The notes under the pieces are model-generated. The model was not told the DNA's origin. It made no database searches and saw only the letters and a list, made by a program, of their open reading frames with translations. DNA of 64,000 nucleotides from Progne subis subis. Taxonomy: Eukaryota > Chordata > Aves > Passeriformes > Hirundinidae. Numbering within the stretch: position 1 is the first letter of the stretch; each line of letters starts with the position of its first letter. A program made the position numbers and the translations under genes. Below, piece by piece: positions 11,578-23,100 of the stretch. The stretch spans positions 62,001-126,000 of the forward strand of contig JAKJHU010000309.1 of the NCBI GenBank assembly GCA_022316685.1, read 5' to 3'.

Positions 11578-11940
11578 GTTTCCCGGGATTCTCCTGGCCC
11601 GGGGATGTTCACGTTCCCTGGGATCTCCGTGTTCCAGAAGCCCCCTGCCCACGGGATGCTGCTCCCCAGGGACATCCCTATCCCCAAGGACCTCCGTGTC
11701 CCATGGGATCCGGGTTCTGCAGGGATGCTCGTGCCCCCAGGGACCTCCGTATCTCACGGGATCCCCGTTCTCCAGGGACACCTTTGTCCCACTCCACCCC
11801 CCTACCCCCGGGACACCCCATTCCCACAGGATCCCCCCGTTCCTAGGACACCCCTGTTCCCCCGAGATGCCGCCTGCCCCTCGGGACACCCCTTTCCCAC
11901 GGCATCCCCCTGTTTCGGGGCCCCGCGCGCTTTCCCAAGG
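11578..11940. repeat. Degenerate C-rich tandem repeat upstream of PKD1
   Basis: Imperfect units of roughly 30-45 bp repeat the theme CACGGGATCCCC...TTCC...AGGGACACC..CC from the end of the intergenic region into the PKD1 CpG island. Because the units lack stop codons they keep two plus frames open, which explains the long meaningless reading frames here. Confidence 0.65.
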
Positions 11941-12260
11941 CTCCAGGACACCCCGCGCCCCCCGTGCCCCGCTGGCCCGGCCCGTCCCGGGAGCCGAGCC
12001 GTGCCGGGCCGGAGCGGGGGCGGCCCGGGCTGGAGCGGCGCCGCGTTTCCGCCGGGAGGGAGGCGGAGCGGGGGCGGCCGCGGCCGGGCGGAGCGGCAGA
12101 GCCGAGCGGCGCCGGGCCGGGCCGGGGCTGTCAGCGCGGCGAGCGGGGCCCCAGCGGGCCGGAGCATGGCGGGCGGGCGCTGAGGCGGCGGAGCGCGGCG
12201 GGGCGGCCGGGGAGGCGGCGGCGGCGGCGCGGCGGGGCCATGCCATGCCCGTAGGGAGAG
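11941..12260 (+). promoter_or_regulatory. PKD1 CpG-island promoter and 5' leader
   Basis: Extremely GC- and CpG-rich DNA running straight into exon 1. GGGGGCGG GC boxes sit at 12016-12023 and 12070-12077. There is no TATA box. This fits a TATA-less CpG-island promoter. The 5' UTR boundary cannot be set from sequence. Three ATGs lie between 12166 and 12260, upstream of the coding start. Confidence 0.65.
12166..12254 (+). other. Upstream ATGs/uORFs in the PKD1 leader
   Basis: An ATG at 12166 opens a five-codon uORF ending TGA at 12183. An ATG at 12240 opens a four-codon uORF ending TAG at 12254, six bases before the main ATG. An ATG at 12245 opens a third frame that overlaps the PKD1 start. 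If transcription begins upstream of 12166, these would be expected to dampen PKD1 translation. Confidence 0.55.
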
Positions 12261-12499
12261 ATGCCTTTGGGAAATGGAGACACCGGAGCACAGCGCAAAC
12301 ATGGCGCCCCGCGGCTGCCGCTGCCGGGCTGGTGCCTGCTCTGCTCGCTGCTGTGCGGGGGGCTCGCCGCGACCCCGGCCCCCGCCTGCCGGCCCTGCGC
12401 CCCGGGCTGTGCCTGCGCCGCGCCCGCCTGCGCCGTCAACTGCTCGGCCCGCGGCGTGCAGAGCCCGGGGGCCGCCGTGCCCCCCGCCGCCACCGCGCT
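12261..12499 (+). CDS. PKD1: PKD1 exon 1: signal peptide and LRRNT
   Basis: The ATG at 12261 is the first in this frame after a stop at 12252-12254; a G at -3 gives an acceptable context. Residues 1-18 are polar, 19-40 form a hydrophobic secretion signal, and C43, C46, C50, C52, C57 and C61 form the cysteine cluster of the LRRNT cap (human CGPCEPPCLCG...VNCSGRG). The donor is GTGAGT at 12500, phase 2. A second ATG at 12301 has a better Kozak context but is out of frame unless one C is missing nearby; see findings. Confidence 0.85.
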
Positions 12500-15400
12500 G
12501 TGAGTAACCGGGCACGGGGGGCACGGGCCGGGGGGCGCCGGGGGTACCGGGGGGTGCGCGGGGCAGCGGGCCGGGCCCGTGGATCGGCCCGAGTCGGGAC
12601 ACGGGTTAGCGCGGTGTCCCGCCGGGTGCGTGGAGAGAGCGGGGGGATCCGCGCGGGGAGTTTGGTTCGGGAGGTGCCGGTGCCGGGAGTTTGGTTCGGG
12701 AGGTTTTGTACCCAGAGTTTGGTTCGGGAGGTGCCGTGCCGGGAGTTTGGTTCAGGAGGTTTTGTACCCAGAGTTTGGTTCGGGAGGTGCCGTGCCGGGA
12801 GTTTGGTTCGGGAGGTGCCGTGCCGGGAGTTTGGTTCGGGAGGTGCCGTGCCGGGAGTTTGGTTCGGGAGGTGCCGTGCAGGGAGTTTGGTTCGGGAGGT
12901 TTTGTACCCAGAGTTTGGTTCGGGAGGTGCCGTGCCGGGAGTTTGGTTCAGGAGGTTTTGTACCCAGAGTTTGGTTCGGGAGGTGCCGTGCCGGGAGTTT
13001 GGTTCGGGAGGTGCCGTGCCGGGAGTTTGGTTCGGGAGGTGCCGTGCAGGGAGTTTGGTTCGGGAGGTTTTGTAGCCAGAGTTTGGTTCGGGAGGTGCTG
13101 GTGCCGGGAGGGAGGTTCGGGAGGTTCCGTGCAGGGAGTTGGTTTGGAAGTTCTGTACCCGGAGGTTCTGTGCCGGGAGTTTGGTTCGGGAAGTTCTGTA
13201 TTCAGAGTTTGGTTCGGGAGGTTCTGTACCCGGAGTTTGGTTTGTACCAGGAGTTTGGTTCAGGAGGTTTTATACTGGGAGTTTGGTTCAGGAGGTTCTG
13301 CACTGGGAGTTTGGTTCAGGTGGTTCTGTACAGCGATTTGGGAGGTTCTGTACCTGAAGTTTGGTTCGGGAGGTTCTTGGGGCATAAAGGGAGGAGGGTG
13401 TGCAGGAACGAGCCGTTGGATGGGGGTTAAACGCTTAAAATAAATCCGAAAGACGCGGCTAAGGAGTGAGGAACGTTTCCCCTGGAAGCTCTGGGATGGG
13501 ATGGCTGATGTGTTTGTATCTAGGTGCTGGTGTTGTTTTGGGTAGGGGCACTGGAATGGTCCATGTGCTCTGTCACTGAAATAAACTCACTGCCTGACGC
13601 AAAAAACAGACGCAGGGGAAAACTTTGGTTTTCCGTAGGGAGCAACTTTTCAGTTCTTGACGAGACAAAAGCATCGAGTGATTCATATAAGAGAGATGAC
13701 GTGGGGCCCGGCGCGGTAGATGGATCTCACATGAACTAATTTCTGCTGGTATTTCGCTGCATTAAGGGTCTGCTTTTCTACTTGGATATTCTTCACTAAG
13801 CTCCCACTTTTCAGTGTCAGTACAGAGAGACTGCAGAAGTTGTGGAGCGCCACAGTAAACACGCACTGTAGGTTTTGCAGGCTGCGCCTGGACGAACTTC
13901 GGGAAAATGTGCACATCTCTACATCCAGCAGCCAAGGTGTTTTCCAGCTCTTTTCTTGCTAGATATATTTAGACTTTTGCAAACAAACCAGCCATTGTTT
14001 GTTGCAGAAAGTCCCTCACTGGAAAAGACTGGTTTTTATTAAGGAGGTTCTGGATTTCTGTTATCTGTTGTGGGTTTGAGATGGGGATGTGCAGCTGCTT
14101 GCTGGTCACTGTCGAGCAGCCTCCTGAAGGCTGTGATGATCAGTCCTGCATTTGGCTTTCTGAGGATTTGGGGCCATTACAATGTGTTTCTGTGGTTGTT
14201 AATTTTGGTAGTAAGTGTTGGAGACTATGTTATTGTTGCTCGGAGGCGCTGAGTTGTAAAAGCAGAATGTTTTGGATTAGATGTTGTGCAGTGACAGAGG
14301 GAAGTGGGTCACAAAGCTCGTGCAGGTGAACAAAACCCTGGGAAGGGAAAATCTACCAGAGCGATGGAGGGAGTTAGTGGCGCCGTGTTCTGATTCCAGA
14401 AGTGTTTGTGTAGGGCACAGAGCTTGTGTTTGGAATTCAGGCTGCAGAGTCATCTTTGTCAGGCAGCTCAGCGCCGTGTGTGCCCGCTGGAAATGTGTGC
14501 TGGTCCTGTTCTGAGGGCTGGGCTAACGTGTGCTGAAGTGGATTTCTTTCAGGTTTACTGCTCTGTTTGGCCTCCTGATGGTGGCAGAGAATGCAGGTGC
14601 ATTGCTGTAACGGTGAAGAGTTCACAGATACATTTCTGTTGGGATGGAAGGGACTCTGGCTCATGGCTCAGTGAGGTTATGCAAAGTGGTTTTGCCTAAT
14701 AATTTCAAATTCCCTTTGTTGAACACGGACAGATAAATAATGTTTATATATTCTCTCATTAGAGGAAAACTATTTTTTAGTATCTCAACAACCCCTTTAA
14801 AAAAAAAAAAAAAATTCTGAAATTAAAGCAGCCTATAGGAAGGCCGAGTTCTGAAAATTCCCAACGCCAAAATTCCCGGACGCGCACTCAAAGCTGCGCT
14901 CCACAACTGCGATTCCTTATTTCTGGCTGTAGGAGCGGGGCCTAGGAAATGAATTCCTCTTGTAGCCGACGTTTTAGATGGAGCAGCTTTGAGGAAATAA
15001 ATGCCAACTGCGGCCACGCTGTTACCCGGAGCACAGGGAAATGTCCCATCCAAAGAATCACTAAGGAAATGGGCTCTGCTGCTCGCAGACACCACATACC
15101 TCCCTGGAAGCGGTCTCCAGGCAGACAGAATGGGAATATTGGCCCCTTCCCATCGCCAGAGTCAGGTTCTTGAAGTGTAATGCAAAGTCTGGCTGGAACC
15201 AGGAGCAAAATCTGTTTTTCCAAATAATCCGCAGTGCGCAACGTGCAAAACCGAACGGGAGGAGCAGCGCGCTTCAAGGGGCAGCATTTGCACTTCTGAG
15301 CCCCTCCGTGCCGGGGGTGCTCTGATCCATCTCTTTTCAAGTGCTTTGCTCTCAGCACTACCGGATTTTCTCCGCATTTATTTGAGCCTGAGCTGTTTCT

Positions 15401-18400
15401 TGAGCTTTCATCGCTTGTTTCATCCCTCAACTGGAAATAAGCCTCATCAAGGCTTTCCGAGTTTCCCTTGCAAATACTGATTCTTTCTGACACATCTTCG
15501 GTGTCGTGGCAGGTTTGAAGTGGAAATTGGAATCTCGATGTAAAAGGATGGGAGTTGAAACGTCCTTTATTTCCCCCTCATTAGCATGGAATAGTATTTG
15601 AGGATGGGTGAGAAGGAGAAGCTGGGATCAGAGGAGCTCTGCTATCGCCAGGCTCCTGCAGGGGCAGATTTGGGGGTCAGAACTTTCATCCAAAAGCCAG
15701 CAGGGTTTTTTTGTGGATTTGGCAGTGAGCCCTGGGGTTGCACTGCCCAGCTGGTGACTTCACCTAAATAAACGTTAAAATAAACAGATCCTGTGATTCA
15801 GGAACCTGCAGTCTGCTATTTTAAATTTCAAGAGTCAGCAGTGATTGGTAGATTTTGATATTATTATGTGATGCAGGAAAAGCCTTTTCAAGGCGTGAGG
15901 TGTCTTCAAAAGCAATCAGAGGAAAAAAATTTCCAGTTTAAATTGAAATCTAATTCAGGTAAACCCACAGGCAGTGGTGTGCCTGTACGGTAGTGTCCAG
16001 GCCACAAAAGCAAAATAGCTCTATTGCTGTTCCTAGAAAAAATTGAGACAGCCTGGAATGTCATTCTTGTAGGAAGCCGTATCCCAGCGAAAACAAGGCT
16101 GCGTTTCTCTTTTGTAAGAGATTTTGGAGGGGGGGAAAAGGCCCAAATGAGGTGCTAGATAAATATTTTGCCAGCGAGATTCTTTCAGCCTGTGGAAGGG
16201 ACCATAAGCGACTCGTAGCTATAGTTTGAGCGTGAACAAGGAGGCGATTCTGTGGTGCTGTGTCAGAGCAGAACGGGCTCTGCTGTTAGAGAGGGCTGCC
16301 TTGTTTATTGTGCTCCTTCCTAAAGCTTCAGAGAAGTCTCAGTGCCGTTCCCACGACTGAGAAACTCTTTAAAAATTAAAACTTTTTTTTTTTTACTGGC
16401 GTTTTGAAGTATATTAAAGAAAGAATGTCCAGCTCAGGGAGAACAGGCGGATTTGAAGGCGCTCCTGCTCTGTGGCAAAAGCTGCAATTGAATAATCCTG
16501 AGCAGCATCAACATGTCTCGCTTTTGTGATTTGTAGTTTGGTGCAGCCAAACCTACAAACCCTGGTAGTGACAAAAGCCCCACACGTTAAAGAACTGTAA
16601 TTAAACATCTTGGAGCCGCACAAGGCAGGACGAGCTGCTGCCGGAACCCTCTGGGCTTCTCCTGACACCTGGTGTGTTTTTTCCTGTGCCCTGCTTGCAC
16701 TGATTTTTCCCTGTGTTTCCTGAAACTTTAAAGTTTCCCGGTGGTCTCTTTCTGCGTGTTGCTTTTTCCTTGTTGGAGTGAAAGTGAGGGCTGATCCTGC
16801 TCTTCTCCTGCTGGCAAGCCCCCGGCAGGTCCCTTGCGTTTCACTCAGCCGCTTTCATTCTGCTCTCACAAAGAGTGGATTTGAAAGGAAAGCACTCACT
16901 CAGAAGGTAGAACTCATATGGTTTGTTAATGCTCCTCTGCCTTTTATCCCGTTTAACGGGATTCCTTGTTTTATCTCTTGAAGTGCCGCGTTTTCCGCGC
17001 TGTGGTTTCCATAACGCGTCTCGGCGTCATCCTTTCCCCGTTTCTCCAAGCTTTCTTGTCCTTTGATTGATTGTTGCAGTTCAGCTTGATTTTGTATTTT
17101 ATTTGCTCCATATGTCCCCAGACATTTACCTGAGTTGTAATAAGTGAGTTACAAAGTGAGCAGGGGAAGGAGGACAGCTCGGGAGCAAAGCTGTGCGTTC
17201 CGGTGCCAGGGTGGAGTGGGCTGGGAGCTGCTTGGATTTTGCTGTTAATGTGAGGAGAGCACATGGAGCAGTGTGGGGAATAGTGTGGGGTTTTGGGGGC
17301 ACACAGCACTCGTGAGTTAGTCCCTCCATGGCAAACAGCACGATTTTAGGCAGTCGCTGTCAGGCTCAAAGAGAAAATTTCCCGTCTCTTCCCCAGTGGA
17401 AAGTTGGCAATCCCTCTCCCGGGCTGTGCTCACGGTGCTATTGCTGTTCAGAGGAATGGCTGCTGCTGCTCACCAGCCCACCCTTTTCTCCCCCCACATC
17501 AAACCGCCCTGCTCTCCCTCCCCACCGTCCCTCCCTTCTCTCCAGCCCTTGCTGCAATGTGGCTCCGAGGCTGGGAAGCCGCAGTGGCTGCGGAGCTGCC
17601 GGCCACGCTCCCCTTCAGCTGCGTGGACAGGCTCTCCTCAAGGGCACTTGCCTGTCCCAGAGGAGGGTGACAGTGTCCCACACGACCTCTCCAGCCCTTA
17701 TTTCTCATCCTTCCTTTGCAGTAAAGAATGAGCTTGTTTTTCATATCGAATCGCTGTTCTTTACTTAGACATCGAAGCCAAGTTGGCATCTCTGTCTGCC
17801 AAAACTAAAAATGTCAATCGAAGCATAATGTTAAGTTTTTTTGCTTTGCAAAGGGTACAAAAAGCAAAACTCATGTGATTGCTGCCATTCACATTTATTT
17901 AAAGGATAGCTGTCATCATGAAGAGCATCAACAACAGTGCAAGCTGTAGCATTTGCAGTGTATTTGTAGGAACCGTGACCGGTAAAGGGATTCTGTCACA
18001 GAATCACGGAATCCTGGAATAGTTCGGGTGGGAAAGGACCTTCAAGAGATCTCATTTCACTCCTCTGCTATGGGCAGGGACACCTTCCTTTAGACCAGGT
18101 TGTTCCAAGCCCCATCCAGCCTGGCCTTGGACACTTCCAGGGATCCAGGGGCAGCCACAGCTGCTCTGGGCACCCTGTGCCAGGGCCTGCCCACCCTCCC
18201 AGGGAGGAATTTTTTCCATATATCAAACCTCAGTTTTTCCTCGTTCAGTGTGAACCATTCCCACCCATCCTGTCGCTCCCTACAGGTCCTGATGGACAGT
18301 CCCTCTCTGGCTGCCCCGTAGCCCTTTCAGATGCTGGAAGGTGCTGTGAGCTCTCCATGAAACCTTCTCCTCTGTGACTGAACTCCTTCAGCTTTCCAGC

Positions 18401-20139
18401 TCTTCCCTTTCCCTTGAAAGATCACATTCTTTTTGATAATGTACAGATAAGCAAAACACAGATAATTACAACAATTCCTCAGCCAGCTGTTTCTAGTGCA
18501 TTAACAAGAACAGTTGCCCTCAGGTTAGGAACAGGTAAATCTCCTCGGCTTCCTGGCATCAGGCCTTGGAAAAACCTCACGGAGCTGAGCTCGGCAGTGA
18601 AGTTTCAGACGTGGCATATGGTCCTGTGTGATTCTGTTTAACCTGCTGTCGTGTTGAATTCAATTAGCAGCCCGTGCTCCGGCAGTGTGATAGCTGGGTT
18701 GGTGACAGGGCTGGCTGTTCATTCACTCCGCGGTAACGGATCTCCCTCCCACGGCGTTTTTGGGTGTCGGAGCGCGGCCCTGCCGTACCTGCAGGCTGGG
18801 ACTGCGGGTGCCCCTGGCAGTGAGCTTTGGGAGCCGGCGGGATCCTCTTTGCTCACTGCAGTTGTGCTGGCAGATGCTCTGGAGGACCATGGGGACAGGG
18901 CTGTGCTCGCTCTCCCCGCAGCCTGCAGCAGCTCCTTTGTGACGAGCCTGCGGTGACAGGGTCTGGATCCCAGCCGCCACTCCGCCAGCCTGTTCCTATT
19001 CATCCAGGGTTGTCCCTGGCCACCACACCGTGGCCTTGTTCTGTCCTGGTGACGGCTGGGCAGCTCATTCTGTGCCAGGCTGTGCTGGCAGCTCCTGGTG
19101 TGGGGAAGCGCGCTGGGCTCCGTGCGGTGCGGGCTGTGTGTCTGTGATGGAGTCACAGGGTCTCATCACAGCTTTGGAAGGGACATTTCCAGGGTGGGGT
19201 TTGTAACCCTCCTTGGACAGATCTCCTGGTCCTTTAGAGAGCTCCAGGAGAGCTGGGGAGGGACTTGTGATGAGGGCATGGAGTGCCAGGACAAGGAGGA
19301 ATGGTTTCCCGCTGCCAGAGGGCAGGGCTAAATGGGGCACTGGGTGGAAATTGTTCCCTGTGAGGTTGCTGGAGAAGCTGGAAGTGCCCAAGGCCAGGCT
19401 GGACGGGGCTTGGAGCGACCTGGGACAGCGGGAGGTATCCCTGCCCAGGGCAGGCGATGGCACTGGATGGGATTTAAGATCCCTTCCAGCCCAGAGCGCT
19501 GGGTGATTCCCCGGTCCCGTGGTACTTGCAGATCCCCGGCAATGGCCTCTCCACGGCTCCATTGCAACATCCCCTGGCAGCACCTCAGCCCTGGCTCCCG
19601 CAGGGTCCGCGCTGCTGCTCCGGGCTCCTCTGGCAGGGACGGCACCCAGGCACATCCACAGGCGCAGGAGGAGATTTCCCTGCGGGGACAGCCTCTCCTT
19701 CCTGCCCCTGCCCCTGCGGGCTCTCAGGGCGTGCCGGCCGGGGCTCCGCTCCTGCTGGGAACGGGTTAATCCGGCTGTAGGGAGCCGTGGGAGGGACGCT
19801 GTGAGAAGCGGACCCGGGGTGTGGGCTGAGCCCTCCGGAGGGAGGAACAGCTAAGCCTGGGAAAGCGGAGCCCAGCCGGATTGTGTTGGCCAAAGCTGAG
19901 CGTTTCTCTCTCAAACCACGCCTCGGGAAGGGGGTGGAGTGAGGCCGGGCTGGAGATGCGGGTTTTGGTTTAGGGCAGGTTGGCGAAAGCATCTGCGTCC
20001 TTGTCCCGGGAGATTCTTGCACACTGACACAAGCCTCAGGGTGGTGAGCTGGGGGGATGATCCCTTGATCCCTAAAACCGTGATGGGAGCACGTGGATTC
20101 CTTTGAGAGCTGGGGAAAAAAGAAGTAAAAATCCCGTGA

Positions 20140-20170
<31 letters not shown>

Positions 20171-23100
20171 TTTTTTTTTTTTTTTTGGTGTATTTTTGTA
20201 GCGCAAAAAATGCTGCTTGAGGCAGCACTACAGCAATGCCTATTTTTGTACCTCTCCGTTCACCCGCTCGCCTCACAGCTGGCTGGGCGTGTGTTAGGGC
20301 TTGAATGCAGCCTTTCCACGTGTGGCTTGGAAGATGCAGCTGCTCCCTTCCTGCCTCTGCTGCCGCTGCTCCCAAGTGCCACATTTGCAAGAGCAGGATG
20401 CCCATCCTGGCACAGGGGCTGTGGGCTGTGCACGGGCACCCTGTGGGGCGTTGTGGCTCTCGGCTGTTTGGGGCTGTCAGGAGAGGTGCCAAACAAACCT
20501 TCCCTTGCAGGGGATGCTCGTGGCCGCAGTGTGCAGCCCAGGGCTGGCACCCAGCGTCCTGCTGGCGGCGGGACCAGCGCTGTCACCCTGGGAATGTTCA
20601 CGGGTTTTCCCTCCCGGGCTGCTCCTGTGCTGGCCCTTCCACGAGCAGGGGCTGTGTGGCTGTTTGGGAGCAGAGGGAACCATCCAGCCGGGCTCACAGT
20701 GCCAGGCCCTCCGTGGGGTGATGAGAACAAGAACCACGGGCCCCGTTCTGCGCCACGTGCTCCCGGCACAGCGCGTGTGCCACATTTCCTCTCCTGGGGC
20801 TCGGAGAGCTGAGGGAACAGCTGGAAACCACAATGGGATGCAGAGTGGAGCCTCTAAGAAAAGCGTTGCAGCTGTGTTCCCTCCTCTTTGCTGTGCTTTG
20901 TACTCGCTCAGACACCTCTGCTTAAGCTGTGTTGTTTCACCAAAAGAGGAGCGGGACAGGGTTTTTAGGGTTGGTCACCCCCAGACAGGTCCCAGGGGCG
21001 CGGGGGACCTGGTGCAAGGCTCTGAGCTCTGGCAGAGCCTGTGCAGGCAGTGTGGTGCTGCTGGGAGTGCAGAGCTGGCCCTCAGCAGAGTTGGGTTTCA
21101 CCCCTCCCCAGACGAAAAAAAGGGTTGGAAAGCTTTGTGGAAAGAGTGAGTTTGCAAAGGAGGGGTTTGGATATGGAAAGAGCAATCAGCTGGCACCTTC
21201 CATGTTTCCTATTGCTGTACCAGCTCTGAGATCTCGTAGATTGGTGCAGGCACAGCAGAAGGGCAGCTCTTCCCTGAGACCTCTTCCCTGATCCAGGCAA
21301 TCCTGCGAAAGCATCAGCTTGGAATATGGGCACTTGCGTTTGAGGATGGCAGAGCTGCTGCCGTTCCAGTCTCCTCAGTGATTCCAGCAGGATGAGTGTG
21401 ACTCCTCAGTGATTTGTGTCCCAGAACTGCCCTCGCACCTAAGCATAGCACAGTTAAAAAGAAATCTTCTATTCCCTAGAGCCAAACACAGCGCTGAAAT
21501 AGGATGCAGAGTGATTCCCGGGGAGAGGAGTTTCCATTGGAAAATCTCTTGGCTCCTGCCCAAGGCAGTGTGAAGTCGCTGTAGAGGACAGCTCGTTTCT
21601 GCTACCTGGGTGATTTCCTGCAAGAGGACTGTTAACATAAGCAGCAGTTAGTGAAGCCATTAGTCAGGATGCCATCTCAGCTCCTTCACACAGTAAAAAG
21701 AAGATTCCCTGTCCTCCCAGGCTCTGGAGATGACTGCAAGTCGAGAGCCACTGCCATGAGCAGAGTGGCGTTGGCCAGAGATTCATAAGTAATGAATTAA
21801 ATCTGTGCAGAGCAAAGGTTTCTGTCGGAGTGTGGGAACATTATTTTACTCCTACGGAGGGAAAACACGAAGTAAGTGACTTTATAGACTGAGCTCTGCG
21901 ACCTCTGATTGCAGGGATCGGTGCAAAGTTTGGATCAGAAGTCTTAAAAAAATTGGTGTAGACAAAACTGAGGTGGGAAAGCAAAAGCTCGAAGAGGCCA
22001 AGGGTTAGGCTTTGTTAGTCTCTGAGCTGTGTTAAGAAAATTCACTCTAGCTGGTGTCTGTGGTGGATTGTGTTCTTACAGCACTAAGGAAGGGCTTTAT
22101 TTAAGGAAAATTAAAAGGAAAGGTGCTTCTCCTGTGTGCAGGGAAGCTGTGTAGGGCACGGCACGGATCAGACAGCACCGTGGAGACAAAGCTCGGGCTC
22201 TCTGGGTGGCACTCGAGGTTCTGCTGGGCTGACACAAGACAATTCCCAAGGTTTAATTGAGAGGGAAGACACACCCTGTTCTCTGCAGGGAGTGCCAGGA
22301 GCATCGCTGGTTCCTGAGTCTGTGTTTCATACTACTCGATAACTTCAGCAGCCCAATAGCCAGACCCCGAACTCGGAGCTCCAAAGCCCTCACTGTGCTC
22401 CTTCTTGTCACTCCCTGCATCCCGTAATTAACCATTACTTGGAAAGCTCTGTGCTTGCAGGACAGTGAACTGCCAAGGTGGCAATGCCCCTGGCCTTGGG
22501 TAGTTGAATTTCTGATTGCATGCACTGATTGCATCTGATACAGCCACAAATGCAAGCGGCATTAACTCGGGTTTGCTTTGCTTTGTGTGTAGTGCCCCGT
22601 GCTGTGCAGCCAGTCAGGTGGGAATATTTCCCTCTGGCATAGGTTAGTCCTTGCAGGAATTAAAGGGTTAATTACAGCTGGCCATCAGGTCTCTCAGACA
22701 AGCCAGCAGAGCCCACTGCTGGGCTCTTTCTGCGGATGAGCCAGACACAACCAAGTCTGTAGCTTGATCCCATAACTTCAGAGAGAGCTGGGAGAGTTTG
22801 GAAATTCATCCCCCAACACCCCTGCTCCCACAGGACCCACAGCTTCCCTGGGGCAGGTCCACTCTGGATGCTTGGGAAGGACATCCCATAAGTCACCAGA
22901 GGATCTTTTCATGGAATCCCAGGATCATTTAGCTTGGAAAACACCTCCAAGCTCGTTGAGTTCAACCAGTGGCTGATCCCTGTTTCCGGGATGGGCAGCC
23001 CAGCTCTGGATCCTCCTCTCACAGGTGGATGCTCTGATCAGCACCCTGAGCTCCCTGTGCAGACTGAGCACAATTCCTCTGCTCCCCCTGAGCAGGGAAG

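Noticed and set aside
11576..13075. 499-codon plus-strand frame running from upstream of PKD1 into intron 1
   Set aside because: It is kept open by the C-rich repeat, the CpG island and the 28-bp minisatellite. It is not the LRRNT frame and reads through the exon 1 donor.
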